A stretch of 64,000 nt of DNA from Novosphingobium lentum NBRC 107847 (GCF_001590965.1 NZ_BCTW01000003.1:62001-126000); one strand, 5' to 3'; shown: positions 16,616 through 25,478, counted from the first letter of the stretch. A program made the numbers and translations. Notes: generated by a model not told the origin, from the sequence alone.

Positions 16616-18268
16616 TCAGTGGTTGGGCAAATGGGTGCCGAGGTGACGTCCGGCGATGTAACCGAAGGTCAGGCCCGGCCCCAACGTCCCGCCGGCACCG
16701 CCGTAGGCTTCGCCCAGCACCGCCGCCATGGCGTTACCCGCCGCGTAAAGCCCAGGGATCGCGTTGCCGTGCCAATCCACCACTTGCGCGTCGCTGTTGG
16801 TCTTGGGGCCACCCGACGTGCCCAGCGCGCCGGACTCCATCTTGACCGCATAATACGGGCCCCGGTCGATCACGCCCAATGTGCGGAACGGTGGATCGAA
16901 GTCCATATCGCCCCACATGTAGAAATTGTCGTACGTATTGTCGCCGCGGTTGAAATCGTCGTCATGGCCGTTGCGCACCATGCCGTTGAACCGCGTCACC
17001 GTCGCCGTCAGTCCTGCGCCGTCGATCCCGGCCTTTGCCGCCAGCTCTTCCAGCGTTGCGGCCTGCATCATGTACGACGGGATGGGCGTGCCCGGCGCGG
17101 ACGTAAAGGTCGGGTACTTGTCCTTGTACCGCTGGTCGATGATCAGCCAGTAGGGCAGGTTGGCGTACGTGTGGGTGCCGGCATCGAACGCGACCAGCGC
17201 CTTGCCCATCGCGTTGTAGTTGGCAGCCTCGTTGACGAAGCGCTTCCCGGCGCTGTTGACGAGGATGGCACCCGGACGCGCACGCTCGTCCGACCCCAGC
17301 AGGTAGTTGGGCTTGGCGGCGCGGTGCTGCGGCTTCATTTCCAGCACGCTCTGCTGCCAGAAGGCATTCTGCATGTTGCCCAGCTGGGCCCCGGCCTCGA
17401 TCGCCATCAACAGGCCGTCGCCCTCGTTTTCGGGCACGCTGACCGGTCCCGTCATCGGACCGCGCAGGAAGGCTTTGACCAGCATCTCGTTCCACTCGAA
17501 GCCACCGGTGGCGATGACCACGCCGCGGCGGGCGCGCACGCGGAAGTCGCGGCCATTGGCGTCTTCGGCGATCACGCCGACAATGCGGTCCCCGTCCTTG
17601 ACCAGCTTGCGCGCGCGCTTCTCGAACTCGACCGGGATCCCGCGATCGATCACCGCCTTGAACAGCGCCCCGGCCAGCGCCTGCCCCAGCCCCCGATAGT
17701 CGCCCCGTTCGCGCTCGGCCAGGGTGGCTTCGTCCAGCGTGCCTTGGATCGCTTCCATCAGGCTGCCGCGCAGCGGGTAGGCCATCTTGCTGGGGTTGAC
17801 CCGGGCAGCCCATTTGCCCAGCTGCTCGAACGAAAACGCCTCGTTGTCGAGGCTGCGCCCGCCATCGGGCTTGGCCCCCGGCGAATAGGGCTGATAGTCG
17901 GGAAAGTCGGCAAACGCGCGCAGGCGGACGGGGGTCTTGTCGGCCAGATAGCGGATCATTTCCGGGCCGGTCTGCATGAACGCCCACAGCGTTTCGGGGT
18001 CGAGCGCGCCCGGAGCAAGCGCATCGAGGTAGGACACGACATCCTCGTCGCAATCCGCGATGCCGGCTTCGATCTGGTGATGGTTGCCCGGAATCCACAG
18101 CATCCCGCCGGACATGGCGGTGGTGCCGCCGACCATCCCGCTCCGTTCCAGAATGACCACATCGCTGGCGCCGAAATCATGCGCGGCGATCGCTGCCGTC
18201 ATGGCCGCCCCGCCGGAGCCCAGCACGACGACGTCGGCCTCCATGTCCCATTTGAGGTCTTCAGCCAT
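16616..18268 (-). CDS. FAD-dependent dehydrogenase, 3-ketosteroid-delta1-dehydrogenase-like
   Basis: A 550-residue flavoprotein of the fumarate-reductase/KstD superfamily. FAD binding: VVVLGSGGAAMTAAIAAHD near residues 13-31, then GMVGGTTAMSGGMLWIPGN. The C-terminal block has YYAVKMESGALGTSGGPKTN, IPGLYAAGNAMAAVLGEAY and GPGLTFGYIAGRHLG, closely following the KstD pattern in which a Tyr of YYxVK and a nearby Gly take part in catalysis. Such enzymes introduce a double bond next to a ring ketone. The start at 18268 (MAEDLKWDMEADVVVL) follows GGGAGCGGACG. The next gene upstream on this strand ends at 18430, and the 161-bp gap contains the palindrome GGCGATCGCC. Confidence 0.88.
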   Translation of the reverse strand: MAEDLKWDMEADVVVLGSGGAAMTAAIAAHDFGASDVVILERSGMVGGTTAMSGGMLWIPGNHHQIEAGIADCDEDVVSYLDALAPGALDPETLWAFMQTGPEMIRYLADKTPVRLRAFADFPDYQPYSPGAKPDGGRSLDNEAFSFEQLGKWAARVNPSKMAYPLRGSLMEAIQGTLDEATLAERERGDYRGLGQALAGALFKAVIDRGIPVEFEKRARKLVKDGDRIVGVIAEDANGRDFRVRARRGVVIATGGFEWNEMLVKAFLRGPMTGPVSVPENEGDGLLMAIEAGAQLGNMQNAFWQQSVLEMKPQHRAAKPNYLLGSDERARPGAILVNSAGKRFVNEAANYNAMGKALVAFDAGTHTYANLPYWLIIDQRYKDKYPTFTSAPGTPIPSYMMQAATLEELAAKAGIDGAGLTATVTRFNGMVRNGHDDDFNRGDNTYDNFYMWGDMDFDPPFRTLGVIDRGPYYAVKMESGALGTSGGPKTNSDAQVVDWHGNAIPGLYAAGNAMAAVLGEAYGGAGGTLGPGLTFGYIAGRHLGTHLPNH

Positions 18269-18429
18269 CGTCCGCTCCCTGGAAACCCGGTCTTGCTGAA
18301 GCGTCTGGCGATCGCCAACAGGCCGGGTCAATTTGGTTGCTGGCACGATAAATTCAGGCGGGATTGGCAGCCACTCAGACAAGTCCTAGGCGCGCGCATT
18401 CCGTCCCACCGTGCCGTGTTGCGCGCGCG

Positions 18430-18891
18430 CTATCTGTCGGCGTGGATCACCGCCAGCGAGCCCGGCAGCGGCATCATGAAATCCATGGTATAGCGGCTGG
18501 CCTTCCAGCCCGCAGCGGTGCGCACCACGTCGAAGTAATAGCGCCCGTTGACGGTTACCTCGTTGCCCGCTTTCGAGCGGCCCATGCCGATGATGTAGGC
18601 GCGCGCCGAAGCCCGATCGCCTTCGTAGGCGGTCAGCGCGAAGTTGGTCAGGTAGTGCGCGTGGTGGCTCATGTCGGCAAACACGGCGGTGAAGAACTCG
18701 CGGATGCCGGCGTGGCCCAGCTTGCGCGGCAGGCCGATGCCCGACAGGTCGAACGTCGCATCGGGCGTGAACACGTCGCACAAACCATCGAGATCGTGCA
18801 GGCTGTCCACTGCGGTGCAGTAAGCGACCATCACGTCCTCGATGGCGATGCGATCCTCGACCGGGCAGGCCCCGACCGAAGCGCCGCTCAC
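18430..18891 (-). CDS. NTF2-fold (SnoaL-like) protein
   Basis: A 153-residue alpha+beta-barrel protein: ALEDVMVAYCTAVDSLHDLD-like helices (seen as IEDVMVAYCTAVDSLHDLDG), DLCDVFTPDATFDLSGIG-type strand, then YLTNFALTAYEGDRASARAY. It starts at a GTG that overlaps the stop of the Rieske oxygenase (GTGA, 18888-18891). The beta subunits of ring-hydroxylating dioxygenases share the NTF2 fold and a similar size, so this gene could encode an unorthodox small subunit. The alternative is a SnoaL-like isomerase, cyclase or dehydratase working on the oxidised product. Confidence 0.85.
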   Translation of the reverse strand: MSGASVGACPVEDRIAIEDVMVAYCTAVDSLHDLDGLCDVFTPDATFDLSGIGLPRKLGHAGIREFFTAVFADMSHHAHYLTNFALTAYEGDRASARAYIIGMGRSKAGNEVTVNGRYYFDVVRTAAGWKASRYTMDFMMPLPGSLAVIHADR

Positions 18892-20210
18892 GTCGCGGAT
18901 CCCAGCACCATGTCGTTGAGCAGTTCGTGGAACCGCTGCACGCGCTTTTCCTGGTTGCTGAGGATGCAGCCCTTGAATCCGCGCGAGTTGAGGCCCTGCT
19001 GCTGGCTGGTGCCGATCGACAGATCCTGATCGGCGACGAAGCCCAGCGACACGCCGTCGCCATAGACCGAATGCTGATGCTCGTTGTGCGCCAGCGGCAC
19101 GGTGCCCACCGGCGTTTCGACATGCGTCATGCCTGCCACCGGCGGCATCAGCACCCAGTGCTGGAACACGCACTTCTCGGGATCGGTCGGATGCGGCTCG
19201 GTGCGCAGGATCTGGCACTGTTCGGGCGACATCGTCAGCGTCAGGTTGGGGAACAGCGTGCAGTGGAAATAATCGACCAGCTGCTGGTCGGTCATGCTGG
19301 CATAGTTGGTGTAGCCGCGTTCGGCGCCCAGCTTGCGCTTGGCGGCGATCACCGCGGCGCGGATTTCGTGCGTGCGGCCCTTGTAGTCGGCCGGATCGAC
19401 GCCCCACGCCAGCGCGATGGCATCGAGCGGAGCGGGCACGTCGCCGCTGATGTGATCGACGCGTGTGGTCGCCTGATGGCCCTTCATCCACATCGCGTTG
19501 TGGCCGCTGTCGTACATCTCGAACAGCGTGTCGGGCAGGCCGTCGTTGATGAAGGTCGAAAGCTCGGGGTGGATCGTGGGGAGGTGGTAGCTCTCGTTGA
19601 AATTGTCGCGGATGATCTTCCAGTTGAAGTCGCAGTCCGCCGACATGTTCAGCACGCGCACCCAGTTGTCGAGCCCATAGCCCGCGAGACGTTCGGGGAA
19701 GGGGGCCAGCCAGTCGCGCAGCGGCGGCACGTCATCGTCCATGCACCAGAACACGAACGGGCCCCAGGTGTCGCAACGCAATTCGGACAGCGTGACTTTG
19801 CCGCACGGGTTGCCGCCGGCAAAATCATCGGCGTCCTGCACATGCGCCAGCACGCCGTCGGGGGTGAACTGCCAGCCGTGGTAGCCGCAGGTGATCCGGT
19901 CCGCGCCGCCGACATCGCCCAGCACCAGCCGGTTCCCGCGATGCGGGCAGGTGTTGTAGAAGGCCCGCACGGTGTCGTCCGCCTGGCGGACCATGATCAC
20001 CGATTCCTTGCCGAAGTTGTGGCGGATGAAGTCGCCTTCTTCCTCCAGCTCGGCGAGCACGCCGCCAAGGTGCCACACCTTGGGCCACAAGTGCGCGTTC
20101 TCCAGCGCCATCCAGTCTTTGGAAATATAGCGATCAGGGGTGATGGTGTCGCCGCGCACCGGCGGGTCAAAACCTTCGGAATAGCGCGACAGCATAGGTT
20201 CAACGGTCAT
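18888..20210 (-). CDS. Rieske non-heme iron oxygenase, large subunit
   Basis: A 440-residue oxygenase with the Rieske ligands C88-x-H90 (TCPHRG) and C108-x2-H111 (CGYHGWQF). The catalytic iron segment is DNFNESYHLPTIHPEL. It is most like the oxygenase at 26464: both have ADDFAGGNPCGKVTLSELRCDTWG-type blocks (here DDFAGGNPCGKVTLSELRCD) and a long C-terminal insert around AAKRKLGAERGYTNY. The downstream NTF2-fold gene overlaps its stop; the upstream NTF2-fold gene ends 40 bp before it. No ferredoxin or reductase gene is adjacent, so electrons must come from elsewhere, perhaps via the ferredoxin at 47961. Confidence 0.93.
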   Translation of the reverse strand: MTVEPMLSRYSEGFDPPVRGDTITPDRYISKDWMALENAHLWPKVWHLGGVLAELEEEGDFIRHNFGKESVIMVRQADDTVRAFYNTCPHRGNRLVLGDVGGADRITCGYHGWQFTPDGVLAHVQDADDFAGGNPCGKVTLSELRCDTWGPFVFWCMDDDVPPLRDWLAPFPERLAGYGLDNWVRVLNMSADCDFNWKIIRDNFNESYHLPTIHPELSTFINDGLPDTLFEMYDSGHNAMWMKGHQATTRVDHISGDVPAPLDAIALAWGVDPADYKGRTHEIRAAVIAAKRKLGAERGYTNYASMTDQQLVDYFHCTLFPNLTLTMSPEQCQILRTEPHPTDPEKCVFQHWVLMPPVAGMTHVETPVGTVPLAHNEHQHSVYGDGVSLGFVADQDLSIGTSQQQGLNSRGFKGCILSNQEKRVQRFHELLNDMVLGSAT

Positions 20211-20250
20211 TTCAGGATTCCTTCAAACTGGGCGTCAGCGCGATAGCGGC

Positions 20251-20784
20251 TCAGGATGGCCAATCGCGCGTCTGGCTGAAGTCTTCTCCCCTGCGTCCCG
20301 GCCGGTTGGTGGTCGGGTTCGCGACATAGAAGCTGTGATCCGCCGGATCATTCTTCACCCAGTCGGTGATAAGTTTGCGCTTGGCGATGCGCCACTCGCC
20401 ATTTTTGCAGGTGTATTCGTCCACGTAGCGCCCGGCGATGAACAGGTCGCGCGGGTTGCCGGCTTCGTCGTGCAGGCCGTGCCACGCCTGGAAGTAGCAT
20501 TCGCCGCTGGCGGTATCGTCGCCGTGCAGATCGATCTGGATCTGGCCGAGGAAATGCTGGCTGGCGTCCAGATCGCCGAGGAAGCCTTGCGCGAACGTGA
20601 TGAATTCGGCCACCGGCCCGGCCATCAACCCGCAATCCACGAACGAATCGGCGTGAAAGGCCGTGGCCTGCAGCACGGGGTCGAGCCGGTCCAGCCCGCG
20701 CATGTAGCGCTGCACCGCGCCGGTGATGTCGCGGCGGGCGGCAAGGTCGCGGACTTCGGCTTCGAGATCGAACGGGCCGCTCAC
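20251..20784 (-). CDS. NTF2-fold (SnoaL-like) protein
   Basis: A 177-residue NTF2-fold protein: ITGAVQRYMRGLDRLDPVLQ, TAFHADSFVDCGLMAGP, and a C-terminal RKLITDWVKNDPADHSFY followed by a short basic tail. The start is a GTG overlapping the stop of the SDR (GTGA, 20781-20784). Its pattern of RGLDRLD followed by FHADS is also present in the tandem protein at 21956, so the two are probably paralogues. At 177 residues it is in the size range of dioxygenase beta subunits, and it directly precedes a Rieske large-subunit gene in the same operon. Confidence 0.85.
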   Translation of the reverse strand: MSGPFDLEAEVRDLAARRDITGAVQRYMRGLDRLDPVLQATAFHADSFVDCGLMAGPVAEFITFAQGFLGDLDASQHFLGQIQIDLHGDDTASGECYFQAWHGLHDEAGNPRDLFIAGRYVDEYTCKNGEWRIAKRKLITDWVKNDPADHSFYVANPTTNRPGRRGEDFSQTRDWPS

Positions 20785-21527
20785 GCCATGGTCTCCCCGT
20801 TGTCGATGGTGATCGTCGTGCCGGTCAGGTGCCGCCCGTCCTCGCACGCGAGGTAAAGCACCATGTTGGCGATATCGATCGGCTGGCCCATGCCGTGATC
20901 GTGGATCTGGTCGAGCCCGGCGGCATCCTGCGGCAGCTGTGCCAGCGCCTGCGCGGTCATCGGCGTGACGATGCCGCCCGGCGCGATGGCGTTGACGCGG
21001 ATGCGGTACTTCTGCTCGCGGCAATGCACTGCGATCGAGCGGGTCATGCCGATGATCCCGGCCTTGGCCGCGGTGTAGGCGGGGATCGTGCTGATGCCCT
21101 TCAGCCCCGCTACCGAGGCCATGTTGATGATCGATCCGCTGCCGTCGCGGCTCATGTGCGGGATGGCGGCCTGACAGCCCAGGAACGTGCCGCCGACCAT
21201 CACGTCGGTCTGCAGGCGGAAGTCTTCGTATGACAGCGTTTCGACCGTGCCGAAGCGCACCAGCCCGGCGTTGTTGACCAGTGTGTCCAGCCGCCCGAAC
21301 CGTTCGATCGTCGTGGCGACGACTTCGGCCCAGCGTTGCGGATCGCGCACGTCGTGGTGCAGGTACAGGCCATCGGGCAGTTCGGCGGCGACTGCTGCGC
21401 CCAGATCGTCCTGCACGTCGGTGATCACCACTTTGGCGCCCTCGCGTGCCAGCACGCGCGCATCCTCCGCGCCGAGCCCCGATGCTCCGCCGGTTATCAG
21501 CGCGACTTTACCTTCAAGCTTTCCCAT
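20781..21527 (-). CDS. short-chain dehydrogenase/reductase
   Basis: A 248-residue SDR. TGGASGLG at about 12-19, VNNAGLVRFG, the serine block MASVAGLKG and the catalytic YTAAK are all present. The start MGKLEGKVALITGG at 21527 lies within the 3' end of the GFA gene (stop at 21514), a 14-bp overlap; longer in-frame extensions would cover GFA sequence and are unlikely. It lies between a GFA protein and an NTF2-fold/Rieske pair in one operon. Confidence 0.92.
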   Translation of the reverse strand: MGKLEGKVALITGGASGLGAEDARVLAREGAKVVITDVQDDLGAAVAAELPDGLYLHHDVRDPQRWAEVVATTIERFGRLDTLVNNAGLVRFGTVETLSYEDFRLQTDVMVGGTFLGCQAAIPHMSRDGSGSIINMASVAGLKGISTIPAYTAAKAGIIGMTRSIAVHCREQKYRIRVNAIAPGGIVTPMTAQALAQLPQDAAGLDQIHDHGMGQPIDIANMVLYLACEDGRHLTGTTITIDNGETMA

Positions 21528-21951
21528 CGGTTTCGTCCTGTTGTTCGGGCAGTTTGGCATGGTGATCCGGAAAGACCATCCATCCTTGCGCGCTTCTGGT
21601 CCACATATGCGTGGCGGGGTCGAGATCGTCTGTCCGATCGAGCGTCCCCGCCTTGAAGAAGATAATGCCTTGCGCCCGCGCCGCATCGGTATCGGTCAGC
21701 ACCGGCGATCCGCAGCGATTGCAGAACTGGCGATAGACCGCGTTGCCGCTGTCCGCCCGGTCGGTGAAAGTGGCGAGGGTGCCGCTGAGCGCCAGATCGT
21801 CGCGCGCGACGACGCCCACCACGCTGAGGGCCGAGCCGGACTGCTTCTGGCAGTTGGTGCAGGAACAGGTCACCAGCATCTGCAGTGGCCACGCCACGGT
21901 ATAGCGCACCCCGCCGCACAGGCAGCCGCCGGAACGCGTGGCCTCGCTCAT
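21514..21951 (-). CDS. GFA/CENP-V family zinc protein
   Basis: A 145-residue protein of the glutathione-dependent formaldehyde-activating (GFA) family. Zinc ligands are visible as C10-x-C12 (GGCLCGGV), C29-S-C31-x2-C34 (CSCTNCQKQSG) and C77-x2-C80 (FCNRCGSPV). The family name comes from one member, and most others have no shown activity. The ATG at 21951 lies 4 bp after the stop of the tandem NTF2 gene; an ATG 33 bp further upstream would overlap that gene. Because demethylation or ring-cleavage routes can release formaldehyde, a detoxifying role is possible but unproven. Confidence 0.88.
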   Translation of the reverse strand: MSEATRSGGCLCGGVRYTVAWPLQMLVTCSCTNCQKQSGSALSVVGVVARDDLALSGTLATFTDRADSGNAVYRQFCNRCGSPVLTDTDAARAQGIIFFKAGTLDRTDDLDPATHMWTRSAQGWMVFPDHHAKLPEQQDETDGKA

Positions 21952-21955
21952 CGGG

Positions 21956-23038
21956 TCAGGCTTCCAGACTGGCCCAGTGGGCATAGACCGGATCGGTCTT
22001 CCCGAAACTGCCCCAGATGCTCAGCGCCTCGTAGAATCCGCTGCGTTCGAGCGTGGAGGGGTGCGAGGTGTTCCAGTCGGTCACGAATGCGCGCGCCTGG
22101 ATCAGCCACTTGCCGTCGCGGCGGACATAGCGATCGAGATAGCGTCCGCCGGTCATCACGTCGAACCCGTCCTTGACCATGTGCGCCAGCGCGTAATGCT
22201 CGCCGACTGCCTCGTCGCCGTTCACTTCGACCCATTCGTTGGCGACCGAGTGGAAGCACAAGTCGAGCTCGCTGGTGACGAACGTGCAGATCTGCCGGGC
22301 GAATTCCGCCCCGCTGCCGTTGATCACACCGGTGATCACGGTCGCATCGTCGGTGAAGATCGAGCGCAGCAGCGCCTCGTCGGCGCGATCGACGCCGCGG
22401 CCGTAGGCCATGCACAAGTCGTGGATCTCGGCGCGGGCGAGCGCGGCGTCGAGTCCGGAAGGGGCAGGCTGGGTCATGGCGGAAGCTCCGGTGGGGGCAG
22501 ACTTGGTAGATATGGCGGCGGCAACTTGCGCGGCGTAGAAGGCCAGCAGCGCACGGCCCGGATCGGCGGCGCCCTTGGCACCTTGCGGGACGTAGTGATC
22601 GGGCGCCAGCGGCGGATCGTCGCGGACCACGGTGGTCGGGCGGTTCATGTTGCCCTCGATCACGTAGGTGCGGTGCGATAGCCGCCATTGGCCATCGCGG
22701 CATTCGTGGCGGTCGAGATAGCGGCCGAGCACGAGCCGCTGCAGGTCAGGTTCCTCGGCATAGGCCATGACGTAGGATTCTGAGACCGCGTGGTCGCCCG
22801 CGACCTTTATCCAGCAGCTGGAGGTGCGGTGCAGCGTGGGCGGGGTGGTCTTCTGCGCCCCGGCGAGGATCGCCACGAGCGTGGCGGCGTCACCGGCGAA
22901 AAAGCCGTAATCGACGGTCGCGTCGGGGTGGTAGGCCGAGCCGAGCAAGGCCGCGTCGGCACGGTCCACACCGCGGCTGTGCACCGCCAGCGTGTTGAGG
23001 ATGTGGTGGCGCGCGACAAGGGTCTGGGGGGTGATCAC
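21956..23038 (-). CDS. tandem NTF2-fold (two SnoaL-like domains) protein
   Basis: About 360 residues with two NTF2-fold domains in one frame. Domain 1 (about 1-140): LVARHHILNTLAVHSRGVDR, YHPDATVDYGFFAGD, LGRYLDRHECRDGQW. Domain 2 (about 190-330): RAEIHDLCMAYGRGVDRADE, FTDDATVITGVINGS, GGRYLDRYVRRDGKW. The shared GVDRAD and YLDRxxxRDGxW show that the two are duplicates. They are joined by an Ala-rich linker. I place the start at GTG 23038, after the terminator at 23053-23085. An internal ATG at 22477 is preceded by GGAG, so domain 2 might also be made alone. It heads the operon that follows the TonB receptor. Confidence 0.82.
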   Translation of the reverse strand: MITPQTLVARHHILNTLAVHSRGVDRADAALLGSAYHPDATVDYGFFAGDAATLVAILAGAQKTTPPTLHRTSSCWIKVAGDHAVSESYVMAYAEEPDLQRLVLGRYLDRHECRDGQWRLSHRTYVIEGNMNRPTTVVRDDPPLAPDHYVPQGAKGAADPGRALLAFYAAQVAAAISTKSAPTGASAMTQPAPSGLDAALARAEIHDLCMAYGRGVDRADEALLRSIFTDDATVITGVINGSGAEFARQICTFVTSELDLCFHSVANEWVEVNGDEAVGEHYALAHMVKDGFDVMTGGRYLDRYVRRDGKWLIQARAFVTDWNTSHPSTLERSGFYEALSIWGSFGKTDPVYAHWASLEA

Positions 23039-23052
23039 CTGCGGGCAGTTCC

Positions 23053-23085
23053 AAAAAAGTGCCCCGGCCGATTGCTCGGCCGGGG
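23053..23085 (-). terminator. Rho-independent terminator of the TonB receptor gene
   Basis: On the minus strand a 10-bp GC-rich stem (CCCCGGCCGA / TCGGCCGGGG) with a 4-base loop is followed by CACTTTTTT. It lies 15 bp after the receptor stop codon at 23100 and before the tandem NTF2 start at 23038, so the NTF2-Rieske genes either have their own promoter or depend on read-through. Confidence 0.88.
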
Positions 23086-23099
23086 CCAGGGAGGAAGCG

Positions 23100-25478
23100 T
23101 CAATATTCAAGCTTGAACGACATGCCGAACATCCGCGGCGGGGCATAATTGGTCAGCCCGATCGTGCCCGGCGCATCGAACACCGAGTTGATGTAGCGGT
23201 TGTCGAACAGGTTGGTCGCCCACACGCCGATGGTCATGCGGTTGTTGATCATCAGGTCGGCGTTGGCGTTGACGAGATGCTGCGGCTGGACGTGGGCGCG
23301 CGCCGTGTCGATGATCGAGGTCAGCAGCTTTTCAGATGTGTAGCTGTAGCTGGCACCGATCCGCGCACGATAATCGCCGCCCAGTTCCATCTCGTAGTTG
23401 ATCCCGGCGGCACCGCTCCACTTGGGCGCGTTCTGCAACCGCTGGCCCTTCAGGCTCAGCGTGCTGCCGCTGGGCAGCAGGAAGTTGAACCGCGCGTACT
23501 TGGCGTCGAGATAAGCCAGCGATCCGGTCAGCGTCAGGCCGCGCACCGGGGCGATCGTCAGCTCGCTTTCGAAGCCCTTGATGTGCGATGCGGCGGCGTT
23601 GAGGATGGTGTTGCCCTGCGTCAGCGTGGCCCCGGACCCGACGAAGTAGATCTGCGCCAGCTGCATGTCGCGGTAGTTGGTATAGAAGCCCGCGACGTTC
23701 AGGCGCACCCGGCGATCGAGAAACTCGCTCTTGATGCCGACTTCGTAGGTATCGACATGCTCGGGGTTGTACGGCCCCAGATCCTGCGCGATGCCGATGC
23801 GCCCGGTGAACCCGCCCGACTTGAAGCCGCGCGCCCAGTAGGCATACAGCAGCGTGTGGTCGGTCACCTTGTAGTCGGCGCCCAGCTTCCAGCCGACGTT
23901 GTTCCAGCTTTTCCGGCCAAGCGGCGGTGCAACGGTGCCGAGCGAGATGTTGGGCGTGCCGTCGGGTCCGGTGCCGTCGAACGTGGTCACGCCGCCGCCC
24001 GCCAGGCTGGTCGCGGTCGAGGCGAGCATGCTGGTTTCTTCATGCGTGAAGCGGATGCCCGCCTGCAGGCGCAGCCGGTCGGACAGCTGGATATAGCTTT
24101 GCGCAAAGCCCGAGATCGAGTGGTTGTCCTGATTCTGCAGGTTGCGCTGGAACAGGCCGGGCAGGCCATAACTGACGGTGCCATCCGGGTTGTAGGTCAC
24201 CCCGCCGGCGAAGTTGATGCGCAAGTCCTGCTCATGGGTGAAGTGCGTCTTCATGTAGAAGCCGCCCATCGTGATGTTGATCTTGTCGCCCAGCTTCACG
24301 TCGGTGCGCAGTTCCTGGCTGAATTGCCAGCCCTTGGTGTTGCGGCGCGTGTCGATCAGGAACACCGGGGTGCCGTCCTGGTCGGTGAATTCCCGCAGGT
24401 TGAAGTTGCGGTAGCCGGTGATCGAGGTGAGATCGCCCAGCGGCGTGTTCTTGAGCGACATCGTCAGCGCGCCGCGATAGTTGTTCATGTTGCTGATATC
24501 GGGCGTGTCGTTCAGCGCGCCGCCGTCCAGCGCCGAAAAATACTGGCTGGGCGCCCTGCAGCTGCTGCCGGCGGGTACGCATGGCGAGGTGTACATGCCG
24601 CGGAAACCGGCGGGCACGAACTCGGCCTCGCCCGGAAGGTCGCCCGCGACCACCACCGGCGCACCGTTGCGCGCGCGATCGTATTCGCCCGACAGCGTCG
24701 CGTCGAAATCGCCGGTCTGGTAACGCAGCGCAGCGCGCATGATGGTAACGTTGCGGTGGCCCATGTCCTTGCCGTTGACGACGTTGGTGACATAGCCGTC
24801 GCGCTGGTCGTGGTTGACCGATACGCGCAGGCTCAGCCCTTCCTGCTGCGTCGGCAGGTTGAGCACGCCGCCCACGGTCAGGTGGTCGTAGTTGCCCACC
24901 GACAGGTCGAACTTGGCGCCCAGCTTGTCGTCGGGCTGGTGGTTGACCACGTTGACCACGCCGCCGGTGGTGTTCGCACCGAACAGGGTGCCCTGCGGCC
25001 CGCGCAGCACTTCGATCCGGTCGATGTCATACAGGTCGAGCAGCGCGCCCATCGAGAAATACTGCGGCACGTTGTCGACCACGATGCCCACGGTGTTGCC
25101 GGCATACGGATCGGGCTCGATCACGCCGATGCCGCGAATGGTGAATACGGCGGTGTTGGGGGTGTTGGAAAAGTTGCCGATCTCGACGTTGGGCACTGCG
25201 CCCTGCAGGCCCTGCAGCGTCACGGCGTGAAGGTTGGCGACTTGCGCCTCACCCACGGCGGCGATCGAAATCGGCACGTCCTGAAGGTTTTCGGCCTTTT
25301 TCTGCGCGGTCACCACGATTTCGGCGATACCGCCCGATGAGGCGTCGGCGGTGTCTGCGGCTGCGGCATCGGCGGCGGGCTTGGTCTGCGCCAGCGCCGG
25401 CGCGGCCGACAGGGCCAGCAACGACAGGCCGCCCAGGAGCTGTGCCCCGCCCATGTATCGTGCAAAGTGCCGCTTCAT
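23100..25478 (-). CDS. TonB-dependent outer-membrane receptor
   Basis: A 792-residue receptor for active uptake across the outer membrane. A signal peptide covers about residues 1-30 (LLALSAAPALAQ). The TonB-box-like EIVVTAQKKAENLQDVPISI precedes the plug domain (IEVLRGPQGTLFGANTTGG), and the barrel ends in the aromatic C-terminus GMSFKLEY. The start at 25478 has GGGGAGAGCAGGC upstream. It belongs to the large catabolic receptor group of sphingomonads rather than to classical siderophore receptors, judging by the short N-terminus and the genes nearby. It is divergent from the TetR gene, with a 20-bp palindrome between them. Confidence 0.94.
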   Translation of the reverse strand: MKRHFARYMGGAQLLGGLSLLALSAAPALAQTKPAADAAAADTADASSGGIAEIVVTAQKKAENLQDVPISIAAVGEAQVANLHAVTLQGLQGAVPNVEIGNFSNTPNTAVFTIRGIGVIEPDPYAGNTVGIVVDNVPQYFSMGALLDLYDIDRIEVLRGPQGTLFGANTTGGVVNVVNHQPDDKLGAKFDLSVGNYDHLTVGGVLNLPTQQEGLSLRVSVNHDQRDGYVTNVVNGKDMGHRNVTIMRAALRYQTGDFDATLSGEYDRARNGAPVVVAGDLPGEAEFVPAGFRGMYTSPCVPAGSSCRAPSQYFSALDGGALNDTPDISNMNNYRGALTMSLKNTPLGDLTSITGYRNFNLREFTDQDGTPVFLIDTRRNTKGWQFSQELRTDVKLGDKINITMGGFYMKTHFTHEQDLRINFAGGVTYNPDGTVSYGLPGLFQRNLQNQDNHSISGFAQSYIQLSDRLRLQAGIRFTHEETSMLASTATSLAGGGVTTFDGTGPDGTPNISLGTVAPPLGRKSWNNVGWKLGADYKVTDHTLLYAYWARGFKSGGFTGRIGIAQDLGPYNPEHVDTYEVGIKSEFLDRRVRLNVAGFYTNYRDMQLAQIYFVGSGATLTQGNTILNAAASHIKGFESELTIAPVRGLTLTGSLAYLDAKYARFNFLLPSGSTLSLKGQRLQNAPKWSGAAGINYEMELGGDYRARIGASYSYTSEKLLTSIIDTARAHVQPQHLVNANADLMINNRMTIGVWATNLFDNRYINSVFDAPGTIGLTNYAPPRMFGMSFKLEY

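Noticed and set aside
16580..18493. Very long open frame on the plus strand opposite the KstD-like gene
   Set aside because: It is the antisense of a real gene. The translation is rich in Arg, His, Gly and Ala with no family motif, the usual by-product of high-GC codon use.
22992..25340. 782-codon open frame opposite the TonB receptor
   Set aside because: The minus-strand frame has a signal peptide, TonB box and plug motif; the plus-strand frame has low-complexity Arg/Val/Gln composition and no start signal.
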